From: Qipengyuania_C sp046254955
GTDB lineage: Bacteria > Pseudomonadota > Alphaproteobacteria > Sphingomonadales > Sphingomonadaceae
Length of the DNA stretch: 64,000 nucleotides
Reading direction: 5' to 3'
Assembly: GCF_046254955.1 (NCBI RefSeq)
Contig: NZ_JBJXRG010000002.1
Coordinates: 1-64,000 of the forward strand
The notes below the pieces were generated by a model that saw only the letters and a program-made list of their open reading frames with translations, was not told the DNA's origin and did not search any database. Of the stretch, positions 35,170 through 42,967 are shown one piece after another. Within the stretch, counting starts at the first letter, position 1. Every line of letters begins with the position of its first letter. Both the position numbers and the translations under genes were made by a program.

Positions 35170-35604
35170 ATGCTGCAACCGAAGAAAACCAAGTACCGCA
35201 AGGCCTTCAAGGGCCGGATCAAGGGCAATGCCCGCGGTGGCACTGATCTGAATTTCGGATCCTACGGCCTCAAGGCTCTGGAACCGGAGCGTATCACTGC
35301 GCGCCAGATCGAAGCGGCTCGCCGTGCGATCACTCGTGCGATGAAGCGCCAGGGCCGTCTATGGATCCGCGTCTTCCCCGATGTGCCGGTCTCGAAAAAG
35401 CCTGCTGAAGTCCGTCAGGGTAAGGGCAAGGGTTCAGTCGAATACTGGGCTGCTCGCGTTAAGCCGGGTCGGATCCTGTTCGAACTCGACGGTGTTCCCG
35501 GTCCGCTCGCCGCGCTCGCTTTCGAACGTGCCGCGATGAAGCTGCCGATCAAGACCAAGGTCGTTGCCCGTATGGGTGACACTTCGCACCTGGGAGGCAG
35601 ATAA
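35170..35604 (+). CDS. rplP: 50S ribosomal protein L16
   Basis: A 144-residue protein next to the A site. MLQPKKTKYRKAFKGRIKG is the family opening, followed by FGSYGLKALEPERITARQIEAARRAITRAMKRQGRLWIRVFPD and GKGKGSVEYWAARVKPGRILFELDG. GGACAGGTAAGAG precedes ATG 35170. Its stop is shared by one base with rpmC. Typical length, nothing missing. Confidence 0.97.
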   Translation: MLQPKKTKYRKAFKGRIKGNARGGTDLNFGSYGLKALEPERITARQIEAARRAITRAMKRQGRLWIRVFPDVPVSKKPAEVRQGKGKGSVEYWAARVKPGRILFELDGVPGPLAALAFERAAMKLPIKTKVVARMGDTSHLGGR

Positions 35605-35810
35605 TGGCCAACCCGATCGAAGATCTGCGGACCAAGACCGATGACCAGCTCTCGACCGAGCTGAACGAATTGAAGCGTGAGGCGTTTAACCTGCGCTTCC
35701 AGTCCGCCACCAACCAGCTCGAGCGCCCGGCACGGATCAAGGAAGTCCGCCGCCAGATCGCTCGTATCAAGACGCTGCAGACCGAACGTTCTGCAGCCGA
35801 GAAGGCCTGA
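35604..35810 (+). CDS. rpmC: 50S ribosomal protein L29
   Basis: A 68-residue two-helix protein near the tunnel exit. It has the family ELKREAFNLRFQSATNQLE and IARIKTLQTER segments. It starts on the last base of the rplP stop, which indicates translational coupling. The rpsQ start follows 10 nt later with AGGAGTAG as ribosome-binding site. Confidence 0.96.
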   Translation: MANPIEDLRTKTDDQLSTELNELKREAFNLRFQSATNQLERPARIKEVRRQIARIKTLQTERSAAEKA

Positions 35811-35820
35811 GGAGTAGACC

Positions 35821-36111
35821 ATGCCGAAGCGTATCCTGATCGGGACCGTCACCTCCGACAAGACCGACAAGACCGTGACCGTGCTTGTCGAGCGCAAGGT
35901 GAAGCACCCGCTTTACGGGAAGATCATCCGTCGTTCGAAGAAGTATCACGCGCACGACGAGAAGAATGAATACACACTCGGCGATACTGTCCGGATCGAG
36001 GAAACGAAACCGATTTCCAAGACCAAGACGTGGCAGGTCATTGATCGTGTGACGGCAGGCGGGACCCAGGCGGTGGAAGCCGATCTGGAAGTCGAAGCAG
36101 CCGGTAACTGA
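35821..36111 (+). CDS. rpsQ: 30S ribosomal protein S17
   Basis: A 96-residue OB-fold protein that binds 16S rRNA early. MPKRILIGTVTSDKTDKTVTV is followed by KYHAHDEKNEYTLGDTVRIEETKPISKTKTW, the family core. A C-terminal addition of about 12 residues, ending EADLEVEAAGN, goes beyond the roughly 84 residues of E. coli and continues the acidic-tail habit seen in L3 and S5. AGGAGTAGACC lies before ATG 35821. Confidence 0.96.
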   Translation: MPKRILIGTVTSDKTDKTVTVLVERKVKHPLYGKIIRRSKKYHAHDEKNEYTLGDTVRIEETKPISKTKTWQVIDRVTAGGTQAVEADLEVEAAGN

Positions 36112-36169
36112 GTAGACGTAAAGGAACTGCCGGACTGGATCCGGCAAGCCAGAAGAAGGAAAAGCATCG

Positions 36170-36538
36170 ATGATTCAGATGCAGTCAAACCTAGACGTCG
36201 CGGACAACAGCGGCGCGAAGCGCGTCCAGTGCATCAAGGTGCTGGGCGGGTCGAAGCGTCGTACCGCTAGCGTTGGCGACGTGATTGTCGTTTCCGTCAA
36301 GGAAGCGCAGCCGCGTGCCCGCGTGAAGAAGGGCGACGTTCACCGTGCGGTTATCGTTCGCACCAAGAAGGACGTTCGTCGTCCCGATGGCAGCGTGATC
36401 CGCTTTGACAGCAATGCTGCTGTTCTCGTTAACAAGAGCGAAGAGCCAATCGGCACTCGTATCTTCGGCCCGGTTGTGCGCGAATTGCGCGGCCGCGGCT
36501 TTATGAAGATCATCTCGCTCGCACCGGAGGTGCTGTAA
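36170..36538 (+). CDS. rplN: 50S ribosomal protein L14
   Basis: A 122-residue subunit-interface protein. MIQMQSNLDVADNSGAKRVQC is the conserved opening, with RRPDGSVIRFDSNAAVLVN and GTRIFGPVVRELRGRGFMKIISLAPEVL. A 58-nt spacer with an imperfect GC-rich inverted repeat (GCCGGACTGGATCCGGC, 36127-36144) precedes AGAAGGAAAAGC and ATG 36170. In other bacteria the spc operon begins here, sometimes with a separate promoter. Confidence 0.97.
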   Translation: MIQMQSNLDVADNSGAKRVQCIKVLGGSKRRTASVGDVIVVSVKEAQPRARVKKGDVHRAVIVRTKKDVRRPDGSVIRFDSNAAVLVNKSEEPIGTRIFGPVVRELRGRGFMKIISLAPEVL

Positions 36539-36858
36539 TGGCCGCCGCGAAGATCAAGAAGGGCGACAGCGTCGTCGTGCTCTCGGGCAAGGACAAGGGC
36601 CAGACCGGCATCGTGTCCAAGGTCCTGCCGAAGGAAGGCAAGATTGTTGTCGAGGGCGTGAACATTGCTGCGCGTCACCGCAAGCCGAGCCAGACCAACC
36701 CGCAGGGCGGCATCGATCGCTTCGAAGCGCCGATGCACATCTGCAAGGTAGCAGTGGCCGATCCCAAGGACGGCAAGCCTACCCGGGTCCGCTTCGAAGA
36801 GAAGGACGGGAAGAAGGTCCGCGTCGCCGTCAAATCCGGGGAGACTATCGATGGCTGA
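36538..36858 (+). CDS. rplX: 50S ribosomal protein L24
   Basis: A 106-residue assembly initiator of the 50S subunit with the KOW motif KKGDSVVVLSGKDKGQTGIVSKVLPKEGKIVVEGVN. It starts on the last base of the rplN stop and overlaps the rplE start by 8 bp. Length and motif are normal, and no feature separates it from other alphaproteobacterial L24 proteins. Confidence 0.97.
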   Translation: MAAAKIKKGDSVVVLSGKDKGQTGIVSKVLPKEGKIVVEGVNIAARHRKPSQTNPQGGIDRFEAPMHICKVAVADPKDGKPTRVRFEEKDGKKVRVAVKSGETIDG

Positions 36859-37447
36859 TAGCTACACACCGCGTCTGAAGAAGAAGTTTGACGACGAGAT
36901 CGTCAAGGCGATGACTGAAAAGTTCGGCTACAAGAACCGCCTCGAAGTCCCGCGTCTGGAGAAGATCACGCTCAATATGGGTGTGGGCGAGGCCAGCCAG
37001 GACAAGAAGAAGGTTCAAACGGCTGCTGAAGAAATGGCCCAGATTGCCGGCCAGAAGCCGGTTATCACCAAGGCCAAGAAGTCGATCGCCCAGTTCAAGC
37101 TGCGTGAAGGCATGCCGATTGGTTGCAAGGTCACCTTGCGGCGCGAGCGCATGTACGAATTTCTCGACCGTCTCGTAACCATCGCGATGCCCCGCATCCG
37201 TGACTTTCGTGGGCTGAACCCACGTTCGTTCGACGGCCGTGGCAATTATGCGATGGGTCTCAAGGAGCAGATTGTGTTCCCCGAGATCAGCTACGACAAG
37301 ATCGAAAAAGTGCGCGGCATGGACGTGATCGTCACCACCACCGCGAAGACCGATGAGGAAGCACGCGAACTGCTGCGTCTGTTCGGTTTCCCGTTCCCCG
37401 CCGAAACGTCTTCGGACGAAGCGGCTGAAGAGAAAGAGGCGGCGTGA
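36851..37447 (+). CDS. rplE: 50S ribosomal protein L5
   Basis: A 198-residue 5S rRNA-binding protein. RLEVPRLEKITLNMGVGEA, ITKAKKSIAQFKLREGMPIG and RGLNPRSFDGRGNYAMGLKEQIVFPEI are family segments. The end, AETSSDEAAEEKEAA, is an acidic addition relative to the 179 residues of E. coli L5. The start overlaps rplX by 8 bp. It lies before rpsN after a 42-nt spacer. Confidence 0.97.
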   Translation: MADSYTPRLKKKFDDEIVKAMTEKFGYKNRLEVPRLEKITLNMGVGEASQDKKKVQTAAEEMAQIAGQKPVITKAKKSIAQFKLREGMPIGCKVTLRRERMYEFLDRLVTIAMPRIRDFRGLNPRSFDGRGNYAMGLKEQIVFPEISYDKIEKVRGMDVIVTTTAKTDEEARELLRLFGFPFPAETSSDEAAEEKEAA

Positions 37448-37489
37448 GCCGTCCTCTGATGAGCAAGAAGGTAAAGAGAGCTTAAGTCC

Positions 37490-37795
37490 ATGGCGAAACT
37501 GAGTTCCATCAACAAGAACGAGCGTCGTAAGAAGCTCGTCAAGAAGTACGCGAACAAATATGCCAAGTTGAAGGCAATCGCGGACGACAAGTCGCTCGAC
37601 GAGGGCGAACGTCTGATCGCGCGCCTGAAGATGGCGGAAATTCCGCGTAACGGAAATCCAACCCGGGTGCGCAATCGCTGCACCACCACCGGCCGCCCGC
37701 GCGGCTATTACCGCAAGTTCGGTCTTAACCGTATCGAGCTGCGCAATCTCGGCAACAAGGGCCTGATTCCAGGCCTGACCAAGTCGAGCTGGTGA
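37490..37795 (+). CDS. rpsN: 30S ribosomal protein S14
   Basis: A 101-residue S14 of the zinc-free type, with KKLVKKYANKYAKLKAIADDKSL and the RCTTTGRPRGYYRKFGLNRIELRNLGNKGLIPGLTKSSW end; the CxxC zinc pairs of the shorter type are absent. It binds the 30S head. AAGAGAGCTTAAGTCC precedes ATG 37490. rpsH follows after 11 nt. Confidence 0.97.
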   Translation: MAKLSSINKNERRKKLVKKYANKYAKLKAIADDKSLDEGERLIARLKMAEIPRNGNPTRVRNRCTTTGRPRGYYRKFGLNRIELRNLGNKGLIPGLTKSSW

Positions 37796-37806
37796 GGATC
37801 TGAGAT

Positions 37807-38202
37807 ATGGCAATGACTGATCCCCTGGGTGATATGCTCACCCGTATCCGTAACGGCCAGCAGGCGAAGAAGGACTCGGTCCTTTCGCCCGCTTCCAAGC
37901 TGCGTGCTAACGTGCTCGAAGTTCTGACTCGTGAAGGCTACATCCGTGGCTATTCCGAAGATGCTACCGGCCATCACAAGGCGCTGCGGATCGAACTGAA
38001 ATACTTCGAGGGCGAACCGGCTATCAAGCACGTCGCTCGCGTCTCCAAGCCAGGCCGCCGCGTCTATTCGGGTTCGCAAGAACTGCCGATCGTGCGCAAC
38101 GGCCTTGGTATCACCATCGTCTCCACGCCCAAGGGTGTGCTTTCCGATGCGGAAGCGCGCACCGAGAACGTTGGCGGCGAAGTGCTGGCGGAGGTGTTCT
38201 GA
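37807..38202 (+). CDS. rpsH: 30S ribosomal protein S8
   Basis: A 131-residue primary 16S rRNA binder and, in E. coli, repressor of the spc operon. TDPLGDMLTRIRNGQQAKK, IKHVARVSKPGRRVY, GLGITIVSTPKGVLSDAEAR and the terminal GGEVLAEVF are family features. GAGGATCTGAGAT lies before ATG 37807. It shares its last base with the rplF start. Confidence 0.97.
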   Translation: MAMTDPLGDMLTRIRNGQQAKKDSVLSPASKLRANVLEVLTREGYIRGYSEDATGHHKALRIELKYFEGEPAIKHVARVSKPGRRVYSGSQELPIVRNGLGITIVSTPKGVLSDAEARTENVGGEVLAEVF

Positions 38203-38735
38203 TGAGCCGCATCGGCAAACAGCCGGTCGCGATCCCCAACGGGGTCGAGGCCAAGATCGAAGGCGACACGCTGACTGTGAAAGGGCCGAAAGGCACGCTC
38301 ACGCTCGGTCTCAGCGACCTGATCGACTACAAGGTCGAAGGCGACGAGATTCGCGTCAATCCGGCCAACGACACCAAGACGGCGCGCTCCTACTGGGGCA
38401 TGCAGCGCACGCTGGTGTCGAACCTGGTTGAAGGCGTAACCGAAGGTTTCTCGAAAACCCTCGAAATCTCGGGCGTTGGTTACCGTGCCAAGGCACAGGG
38501 CCGGACCCTGAACCTGCAGCTCGGTTTCAGCCATGATGTCGATATCGCGGTGCCCGAAGGCATCGACGTAGCGACCCCGGACCAGACAACCGTGATCGTT
38601 TCCGGCATCGACAAGCAGGCCGTTGGTCAGCTTGCCGCCGAAATCCGCCGCTGGCGCAAGCCTGAGCCTTACAAGGGCAAGGGTATCAAGTACCAAGGCG
38701 AATACGTCTTCCGCAAGGAAGGGAAGAAGAAGTAA
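38202..38735 (+). CDS. rplF: 50S ribosomal protein L6
   Basis: A 177-residue protein near the GTPase centre. MSRIGKQPVAIPNGVEAKIE and the C-terminal IRRWRKPEPYKGKGIKYQGEYVFRKEGKKK are conserved. It starts on the rpsH stop base, which points to translational coupling. Length is normal. rplR follows after one base. Confidence 0.97.
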   Translation: MSRIGKQPVAIPNGVEAKIEGDTLTVKGPKGTLTLGLSDLIDYKVEGDEIRVNPANDTKTARSYWGMQRTLVSNLVEGVTEGFSKTLEISGVGYRAKAQGRTLNLQLGFSHDVDIAVPEGIDVATPDQTTVIVSGIDKQAVGQLAAEIRRWRKPEPYKGKGIKYQGEYVFRKEGKKK

Positions 38736-38736
38736 G

Positions 38737-39081
38737 ATGGCAAAGCTTTCCCTATTCGAACGCCGCCGTCGCCGCGTGCGCACTGCCCTGCGGAGCCGCG
38801 CTGGCGACAAGCCGCGCCTGTCTGTGCACCGCACGGGCCGTCACATCTATGCGCAGATCATCAACGATGCCGAAGGCAAGACCGTTGCTGCTGCTTCCAC
38901 GCTTGGTGGCAAGAGCTCAGGCGCCAATGTCGATGCTGCGGCGAAGGTCGGCAAAGATATCGCGGCTGCTGCCAAGAAGGTTGGCGTCACTTCCGTCGTG
39001 TTTGATCGCGGCGGCTTCCTTTATCACGGTCGCGTAAAAGCGCTGGCCGACGCCGCCCGCGAAGGCGGGCTGGAGTTCTGA
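38737..39081 (+). CDS. rplR: 50S ribosomal protein L18
   Basis: A 114-residue 5S rRNA-binding protein: MAKLSLFERRRRRVRTALR, GDKPRLSVHRTGRHIYAQIIND and GGFLYHGRVKALADAAREGGLEF. The proper start is ATG 38737, just after the rplF stop; an open frame extending back to 38623 belongs to rplF sequence in another phase. Length and motifs are normal. The stop is 2 nt from the rpsE start. Confidence 0.97.
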   Translation: MAKLSLFERRRRRVRTALRSRAGDKPRLSVHRTGRHIYAQIINDAEGKTVAAASTLGGKSSGANVDAAAKVGKDIAAAAKKVGVTSVVFDRGGFLYHGRVKALADAAREGGLEF

Positions 39082-39083
39082 TT

Positions 39084-40001
39084 ATGGCTGACAAGAAAAC
39101 AGAAGAAGCACAGGTTGAAGAAACCGCTGCTGAAGAAGTGAAGGCCGAAGCGGTAACGGAGGAAGCTCCGGCTGCAGAGGCCAAGGCTGAAGCAGCTCCG
39201 GCGGAAGAAACACAGGCCGACGCCGGTCCTGTCGCCGATACCGAAGGTTCGACCCCTGCACCGACTGCAGCGACCACAGAAGCAGCTGAGAACCAGTCTG
39301 CCGAAGATGGTGCACCGAGCCAGCCTGCCGAAGCCGCTCCGGCTCCTGCAGAGCAGCCGCAGCAGCCGCAGCAGCAACGAGGACGCGGTAATCGCGGTGG
39401 TGGCCGTGATGGCGGCCGGGGCCGTGGTGGTCGCGACAATCGCCGCGGTCGTCGCGAAGAAGAAGATGACGGCATCATTGAGAAGCTCGTCCACATCAAC
39501 CGCGTTTCGAAAACAGTGAAGGGCGGTAAGCGCTTCGGTTTTGCAGCGTTGGTCGTCGTGGGTGATGGTTCGGGCCGCGTTGGCTTCGGCAAGGGCAAGG
39601 CGCGTGAAGTGCCTGAAGCCATTACCAAGGCAACTGCAGCCGCCCGCAAGAAGATGATCCGTGTTCCGCTCAAGGAAGGCCGCACGCTGCACCATGATGG
39701 CAACGGCCGTTTCGGTGCCGGCAAGGTGACGATCCGTACTGCCCCTGCAGGTACCGGTATCATCGCCGGTGGTCCGATGCGCGCCGTGTTCGAAAGCCTG
39801 GGCGTGGCCGACGTCGTTACCAAGTCGGTCGGAACGTCGAACCCCTACAACATGGTCCGCGCTACTTTTGACGCGCTGCAAGAGCAGACTTCGCCGAAGT
39901 CGGTCGCGCAGCGTCGCGGTAAGAAGGTCGCTGACCTGCTTGGCCGCGGTGGCTCCAGCGAAGCCGAGGCGGAAGCCGAAGCTGCAGCTGTGGTGGAGTA
40001 A
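39084..40001 (+). CDS. rpsE: 30S ribosomal protein S5 with long acidic/RGG N-terminal extension
   Basis: A 305-residue protein; E. coli S5 has 167. The S5 core runs from about residue 127 (GIIEKLVHINRVSKTVKGGKRFGF) to about 290, with the normal double-stranded-RNA-binding domain. The first about 95 residues are almost all Ala, Glu, Pro, Thr and Gln, followed by an RGG-like stretch (residues about 99-124) and then the core. The C-terminus adds another acidic Ala/Glu stretch after LLGRGGSS. It affects decoding accuracy and mRNA unwinding. ATG 39084 lies 2 nt after the rplR stop, so the extension is real coding sequence in frame and not a misread upstream region. Confidence 0.97.
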   Translation: MADKKTEEAQVEETAAEEVKAEAVTEEAPAAEAKAEAAPAEETQADAGPVADTEGSTPAPTAATTEAAENQSAEDGAPSQPAEAAPAPAEQPQQPQQQRGRGNRGGGRDGGRGRGGRDNRRGRREEEDDGIIEKLVHINRVSKTVKGGKRFGFAALVVVGDGSGRVGFGKGKAREVPEAITKATAAARKKMIRVPLKEGRTLHHDGNGRFGAGKVTIRTAPAGTGIIAGGPMRAVFESLGVADVVTKSVGTSNPYNMVRATFDALQEQTSPKSVAQRRGKKVADLLGRGGSSEAEAEAEAAAVVE

Positions 40002-40006
40002 GATAG

Positions 40007-40192
40007 ATGGCTGACAAGAAAACCGTCACGATCAAGCAGATCGGTTCGCCGATCCGCCGTCCCGAAAGCCAGCGCAAGATCCTGATCGGTCTTGGGCTCA
40101 ACAAGATGCACAAGGTCGTCACCCGCCAGGACACTCCTGAGGTGCGCGGTGCGATCGCGAAAATCGCGCATCTTGTCGAGGTGATCGACTAA
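40007..40192 (+). CDS. rpmD: 50S ribosomal protein L30
   Basis: A 61-residue L30 with MADKKTVTIKQIGSPIRRPE and a QRKILIGLGLNKMHKVVTRQDTPEVRG core, which matches the family throughout. It starts 5 nt after the rpsE stop, and GTAAGATAG provides weak ribosome-binding sequence. A terminator-like hairpin follows 15 nt after the stop and separates it from rplO. Confidence 0.95.
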   Translation: MADKKTVTIKQIGSPIRRPESQRKILIGLGLNKMHKVVTRQDTPEVRGAIAKIAHLVEVID

Positions 40193-40206
40193 CCATTTCA
40201 CGAAAG

Positions 40207-40226
40207 CCCCGCTTCGGCGGGGTTTT
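40207..40226 (+). terminator. Terminator-like hairpin between rpmD and rplO
   Basis: CCCCGC (40207-40212), loop TTCG, GCGGGG (40217-40222) and TTTT form a stable UUCG-capped hairpin with a short U-tract. It lies inside the spc operon, so it probably attenuates or stabilises RNA rather than ending the transcript completely. Confidence 0.6.
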
Positions 40227-40268
40227 CTACCCAACAGCGCGAAACAAAGCGAAAGCGAGTGCAAGACT

Positions 40269-40763
40269 ATGAAACTCAATGAAATCCGTGACAACGAAGG
40301 TGCGCGCAAAGAGCGTACTCGTGTTGGCCGTGGTATCGGTTCGGGCAAGGGCAAGACCGGTGGCCGTGGCCAGAAGGGCCAGAAGAGCCGTTCGGGCGTT
40401 GCCATCAAGGGCTTCGAAGGCGGCCAGATGCCGCTTCACATGCGCCTTCCCAAGCGTGGCTTCAACAACCCATTCGGCAAGGACTTTGCCGAAGTGAACA
40501 TCGGCATGGTCCAGAAGTTCATCGACGCCAAGAAGCTCGATGCCAAGAAGACCATCGATCACGAAGCGCTGAAGGCTGCCGGCCTCGCGCGAGGCGGCAA
40601 GGACGGTGTCCGTTTGCTCGCCAAGGGCGAACTCAAGGCGAAGGCGAAGTTCGTCGTTGCTGGCGCATCGAAGGGTGCTATCGAAGCGGTTGAAAAGGCT
40701 GGCGGTTCTGTCGAAGTGACCGCGCCGAAGAAGGCTGACGCCAAGGCTGCTGACGCCGAATAA
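40269..40763 (+). CDS. rplO: 50S ribosomal protein L15
   Basis: A 164-residue protein with a basic glycine-rich N-terminus (RVGRGIGSGKGKTGGRGQKGQKSRSG) and a globular C-terminal part (ARGGKDGVRLLAKGELKAKAKFVVAGASKGA). The end, KKADAKAADAE, is an Ala/Asp-rich tail. It follows the hairpin after rpmD, with AGCGAGTGCAAGACT as weak ribosome-binding sequence. It is the last ribosomal gene before secY. Confidence 0.97.
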   Translation: MKLNEIRDNEGARKERTRVGRGIGSGKGKTGGRGQKGQKSRSGVAIKGFEGGQMPLHMRLPKRGFNNPFGKDFAEVNIGMVQKFIDAKKLDAKKTIDHEALKAAGLARGGKDGVRLLAKGELKAKAKFVVAGASKGAIEAVEKAGGSVEVTAPKKADAKAADAE

Positions 40764-40777
40764 TTCGTAAAACGGGC

Positions 40778-40807
40778 AGCGGGGGGTTCGACATCGGGCC
40801 TCCCGCT
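40778..40807 (+). promoter_or_regulatory. Hairpin in the rplO-secY spacer
   Basis: A 9-bp stem (AGCGGGGGG 40778-40786 with CCTCCCGCT 40799-40807, one G-U) closes a 12-nt loop in the 103-nt spacer. There is no T-run after it, so it is not a typical terminator. It may be an RNA-processing or stabilising structure before secY. Confidence 0.35.
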
Positions 40808-40866
40808 ACCTATGTATCCTGATCGAGCCGGGAGAGCCGGCACAAATCTGGGATTTCTAGACTGTT

Positions 40867-42231
40867 ATGGCATCACGCGCCGACAATATTGCGAGTAATC
40901 TCAACCTCGCCAATTTCTCCAAGGCAACCGAGCTGCGCCAGCGTATCTGGTTCACGATCGGTGCGCTGATTGTCTTCCGTTTCCTTAGCTTTGTTCCGCT
41001 GCCGGGTATTAATCCACTGGCACTGGAAGGTCTGGTCGACCAGACCCGCGGCGGAATCCTGGACATGTTCAACATGTTCACAGGCGGTAGCCTCGAACGG
41101 ATGAGCCTGATCGCGCTCGGCGTCATGCCTTATATTACCGCTTCGATCGTCGTGCAGCTGGCAGCTGCGCTTCACCCGACACTCGCTGCGCTCAAGAAAG
41201 AGGGCACGACAGGGCGCCAGAAGCTCAACCAGTATACTCGTTACGGCACTGTCTTCCTGTGCATGATGCAGGGCTGGTTCCTCGCTTCAGGCCTTGAGAG
41301 CTTCGGCGCACAGAGTGGCATCCAGGCGGTTGTCGATCCGGGCTACATGTTCCGTGTAGGCGCTGTGATTTCGCTGGTTGGCGGCACGATGTTCCTGCTG
41401 TGGCTGGGTGAACAGATCACCGCGCGCGGCATCGGTAACGGCGTTTCGCTGATCATTATGGCGGGCATTGTTGCCCAGTTCCCGAGCTTCACTGCCAACC
41501 TGTTCGAAGGTGGCCGCACGGGCTCGATTGGCCCCGCTATCATCGCCGGCTTTGTCATCATGGTAGTCGTGCTGATCCTGATCATCTGCTTCATGGAACG
41601 CGCCCAGCGCCGCTTGCTGGTGCAGTATCCCAAGCGCGCGACGCAGCGTGGCGGAATGCAGGCCGATCGTTCGCACCTGCCGCTCAAGCTCAACACCGCC
41701 GGCGTTATCCCGCCGATCTTTGCCAGCTCGCTTCTGCTCCTGCCGCTGACGATCACGCAGTTCGCCGGAAACTCGGTCAATACCGAGAGCACGGGCGGCA
41801 GTTTCATCGTTACGCTTAACCAGTATCTGGCGCACGGCCAGCCGCTGTACATGACGCTCTATGCAGCAGGCATCATCTTCTTCGCATTCTTCTATACTGC
41901 TGTGGTCTTCAATCCTGAGGATACCGCTGAGAACCTGAAGAAGAATGGCGGTTTCATTCCCGGCATCCGTCCGGGCAAGCGGACCGAGGAATATCTCGAT
42001 TATGTCCTCACTCGCATCACCGTGGTCGGCGCGATCTATCTCGCCCTGGTCTGCGTCATTCCCGAATACATGATCGCGCAGACGGGTATTCCGCTTTTCC
42101 TTGGCGGCACAAGCCTGCTGATCGTCGTCAATGTGACGGTCGATACGATCACCCAGATTCAGTCGCACCTGCTGGCGCACCAGTATGGCGATCTGATCAA
42201 GAAAGCGAAACTCAAGGGCCGGACGCGCTAG
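40867..42231 (+). CDS. secY: Protein translocase subunit SecY
   Basis: A 454-residue channel protein of the Sec translocon with ten hydrophobic helices. Family segments include RIWFTIGALIVFRFLSFVPLPGI, ALGVMPYITASIVVQL, and GNGVSLIIMAGIVAQFPS; the last cytoplasmic loop holds GGFIPGIRPGKRTEEYLDYVL. It exports unfolded proteins and inserts membrane proteins together with SecE and SecG. No ribosome-binding site stands out before ATG 40867. adk follows after 36 nt. Confidence 0.98.
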   Translation: MASRADNIASNLNLANFSKATELRQRIWFTIGALIVFRFLSFVPLPGINPLALEGLVDQTRGGILDMFNMFTGGSLERMSLIALGVMPYITASIVVQLAAALHPTLAALKKEGTTGRQKLNQYTRYGTVFLCMMQGWFLASGLESFGAQSGIQAVVDPGYMFRVGAVISLVGGTMFLLWLGEQITARGIGNGVSLIIMAGIVAQFPSFTANLFEGGRTGSIGPAIIAGFVIMVVVLILIICFMERAQRRLLVQYPKRATQRGGMQADRSHLPLKLNTAGVIPPIFASSLLLLPLTITQFAGNSVNTESTGGSFIVTLNQYLAHGQPLYMTLYAAGIIFFAFFYTAVVFNPEDTAENLKKNGGFIPGIRPGKRTEEYLDYVLTRITVVGAIYLALVCVIPEYMIAQTGIPLFLGGTSLLIVVNVTVDTITQIQSHLLAHQYGDLIKKAKLKGRTR

Positions 42232-42267
42232 GCGCCAGGCCAGTTAGTTCGGGGGTAAGCTAGCGTA

Positions 42268-42912
42268 ATGGATATCATCCTTCTCGGCCCTCCGGGCGCA
42301 GGCAAAGGTACGCAGTCGGCGAGGTTGGTGGACCACCACCAGATGCGCCAGCTCTCGACCGGAGACATGCTTCGCGCGGCCGTAGCAGCGCAGACACCGG
42401 TGGGTCTTGAAGCGAAAGCGGTGATGGATCGCGGCGAGCTGGTTTCCGACGAGATTGTATCTGCGCTGATTGATGCTGAATTGACTGCCATGGGCGCAGG
42501 GGTAGGGGCCATTTTCGATGGTTACCCGCGTACCGAAGCCCAGGCTGTCGCGCTCGATGAAATCCTGCGCAATCATGGCCGCGAACTCGATCATGTGGTC
42601 GAACTTGCGGTTGACGAAGATGCGCTGGTCGATCGCATTACCGGCCGTTTTACCTGCGCCAAATGCGGTGAAGGCTATCACGAGCGTCACAAGCAACCCG
42701 AAGTCGCCGGCGTATGCGACAAGTGCGGCTCGAGCGAATTCAAGCATCGCCCCGATGACAACGAAGAAACCGTGCGCAAACGGATGCAGGAATACCGTGC
42801 CAAGACAGCACCGATCCTCCCCTACTACGAAGCGCGCGACATCGTGACCCGTGTCGATGGCATGGCCTCGATCGACGAAGTGGCACAGCAAATCGACGCC
42901 ATCCTCAGCTAA
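42268..42912 (+). CDS. adk: Adenylate kinase (zinc-binding long form)
   Basis: A 214-residue enzyme converting AMP and ATP to two ADP. The P-loop is LLGPPGAGKGTQS, the AMP-binding segment STGDMLRAA, and the LID domain carries two C-x-x-C pairs (CAKCGEGYH and CDKCGSSEF) that would bind structural zinc, whereas E. coli Adk uses His/Ser/Asp. RKRMQEYRAKTAPIL completes the LID. It follows secY as in most bacteria, giving the usual secY-adk pair of the spc operon. Confidence 0.97.
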   Translation: MDIILLGPPGAGKGTQSARLVDHHQMRQLSTGDMLRAAVAAQTPVGLEAKAVMDRGELVSDEIVSALIDAELTAMGAGVGAIFDGYPRTEAQAVALDEILRNHGRELDHVVELAVDEDALVDRITGRFTCAKCGEGYHERHKQPEVAGVCDKCGSSEFKHRPDDNEETVRKRMQEYRAKTAPILPYYEARDIVTRVDGMASIDEVAQQIDAILS

Positions 42913-42967
42913 GACGTTTCGCTCTTTCGCGCTTCGCGTTATGCAAGGCGCGAAGGGAGACAAGCTG

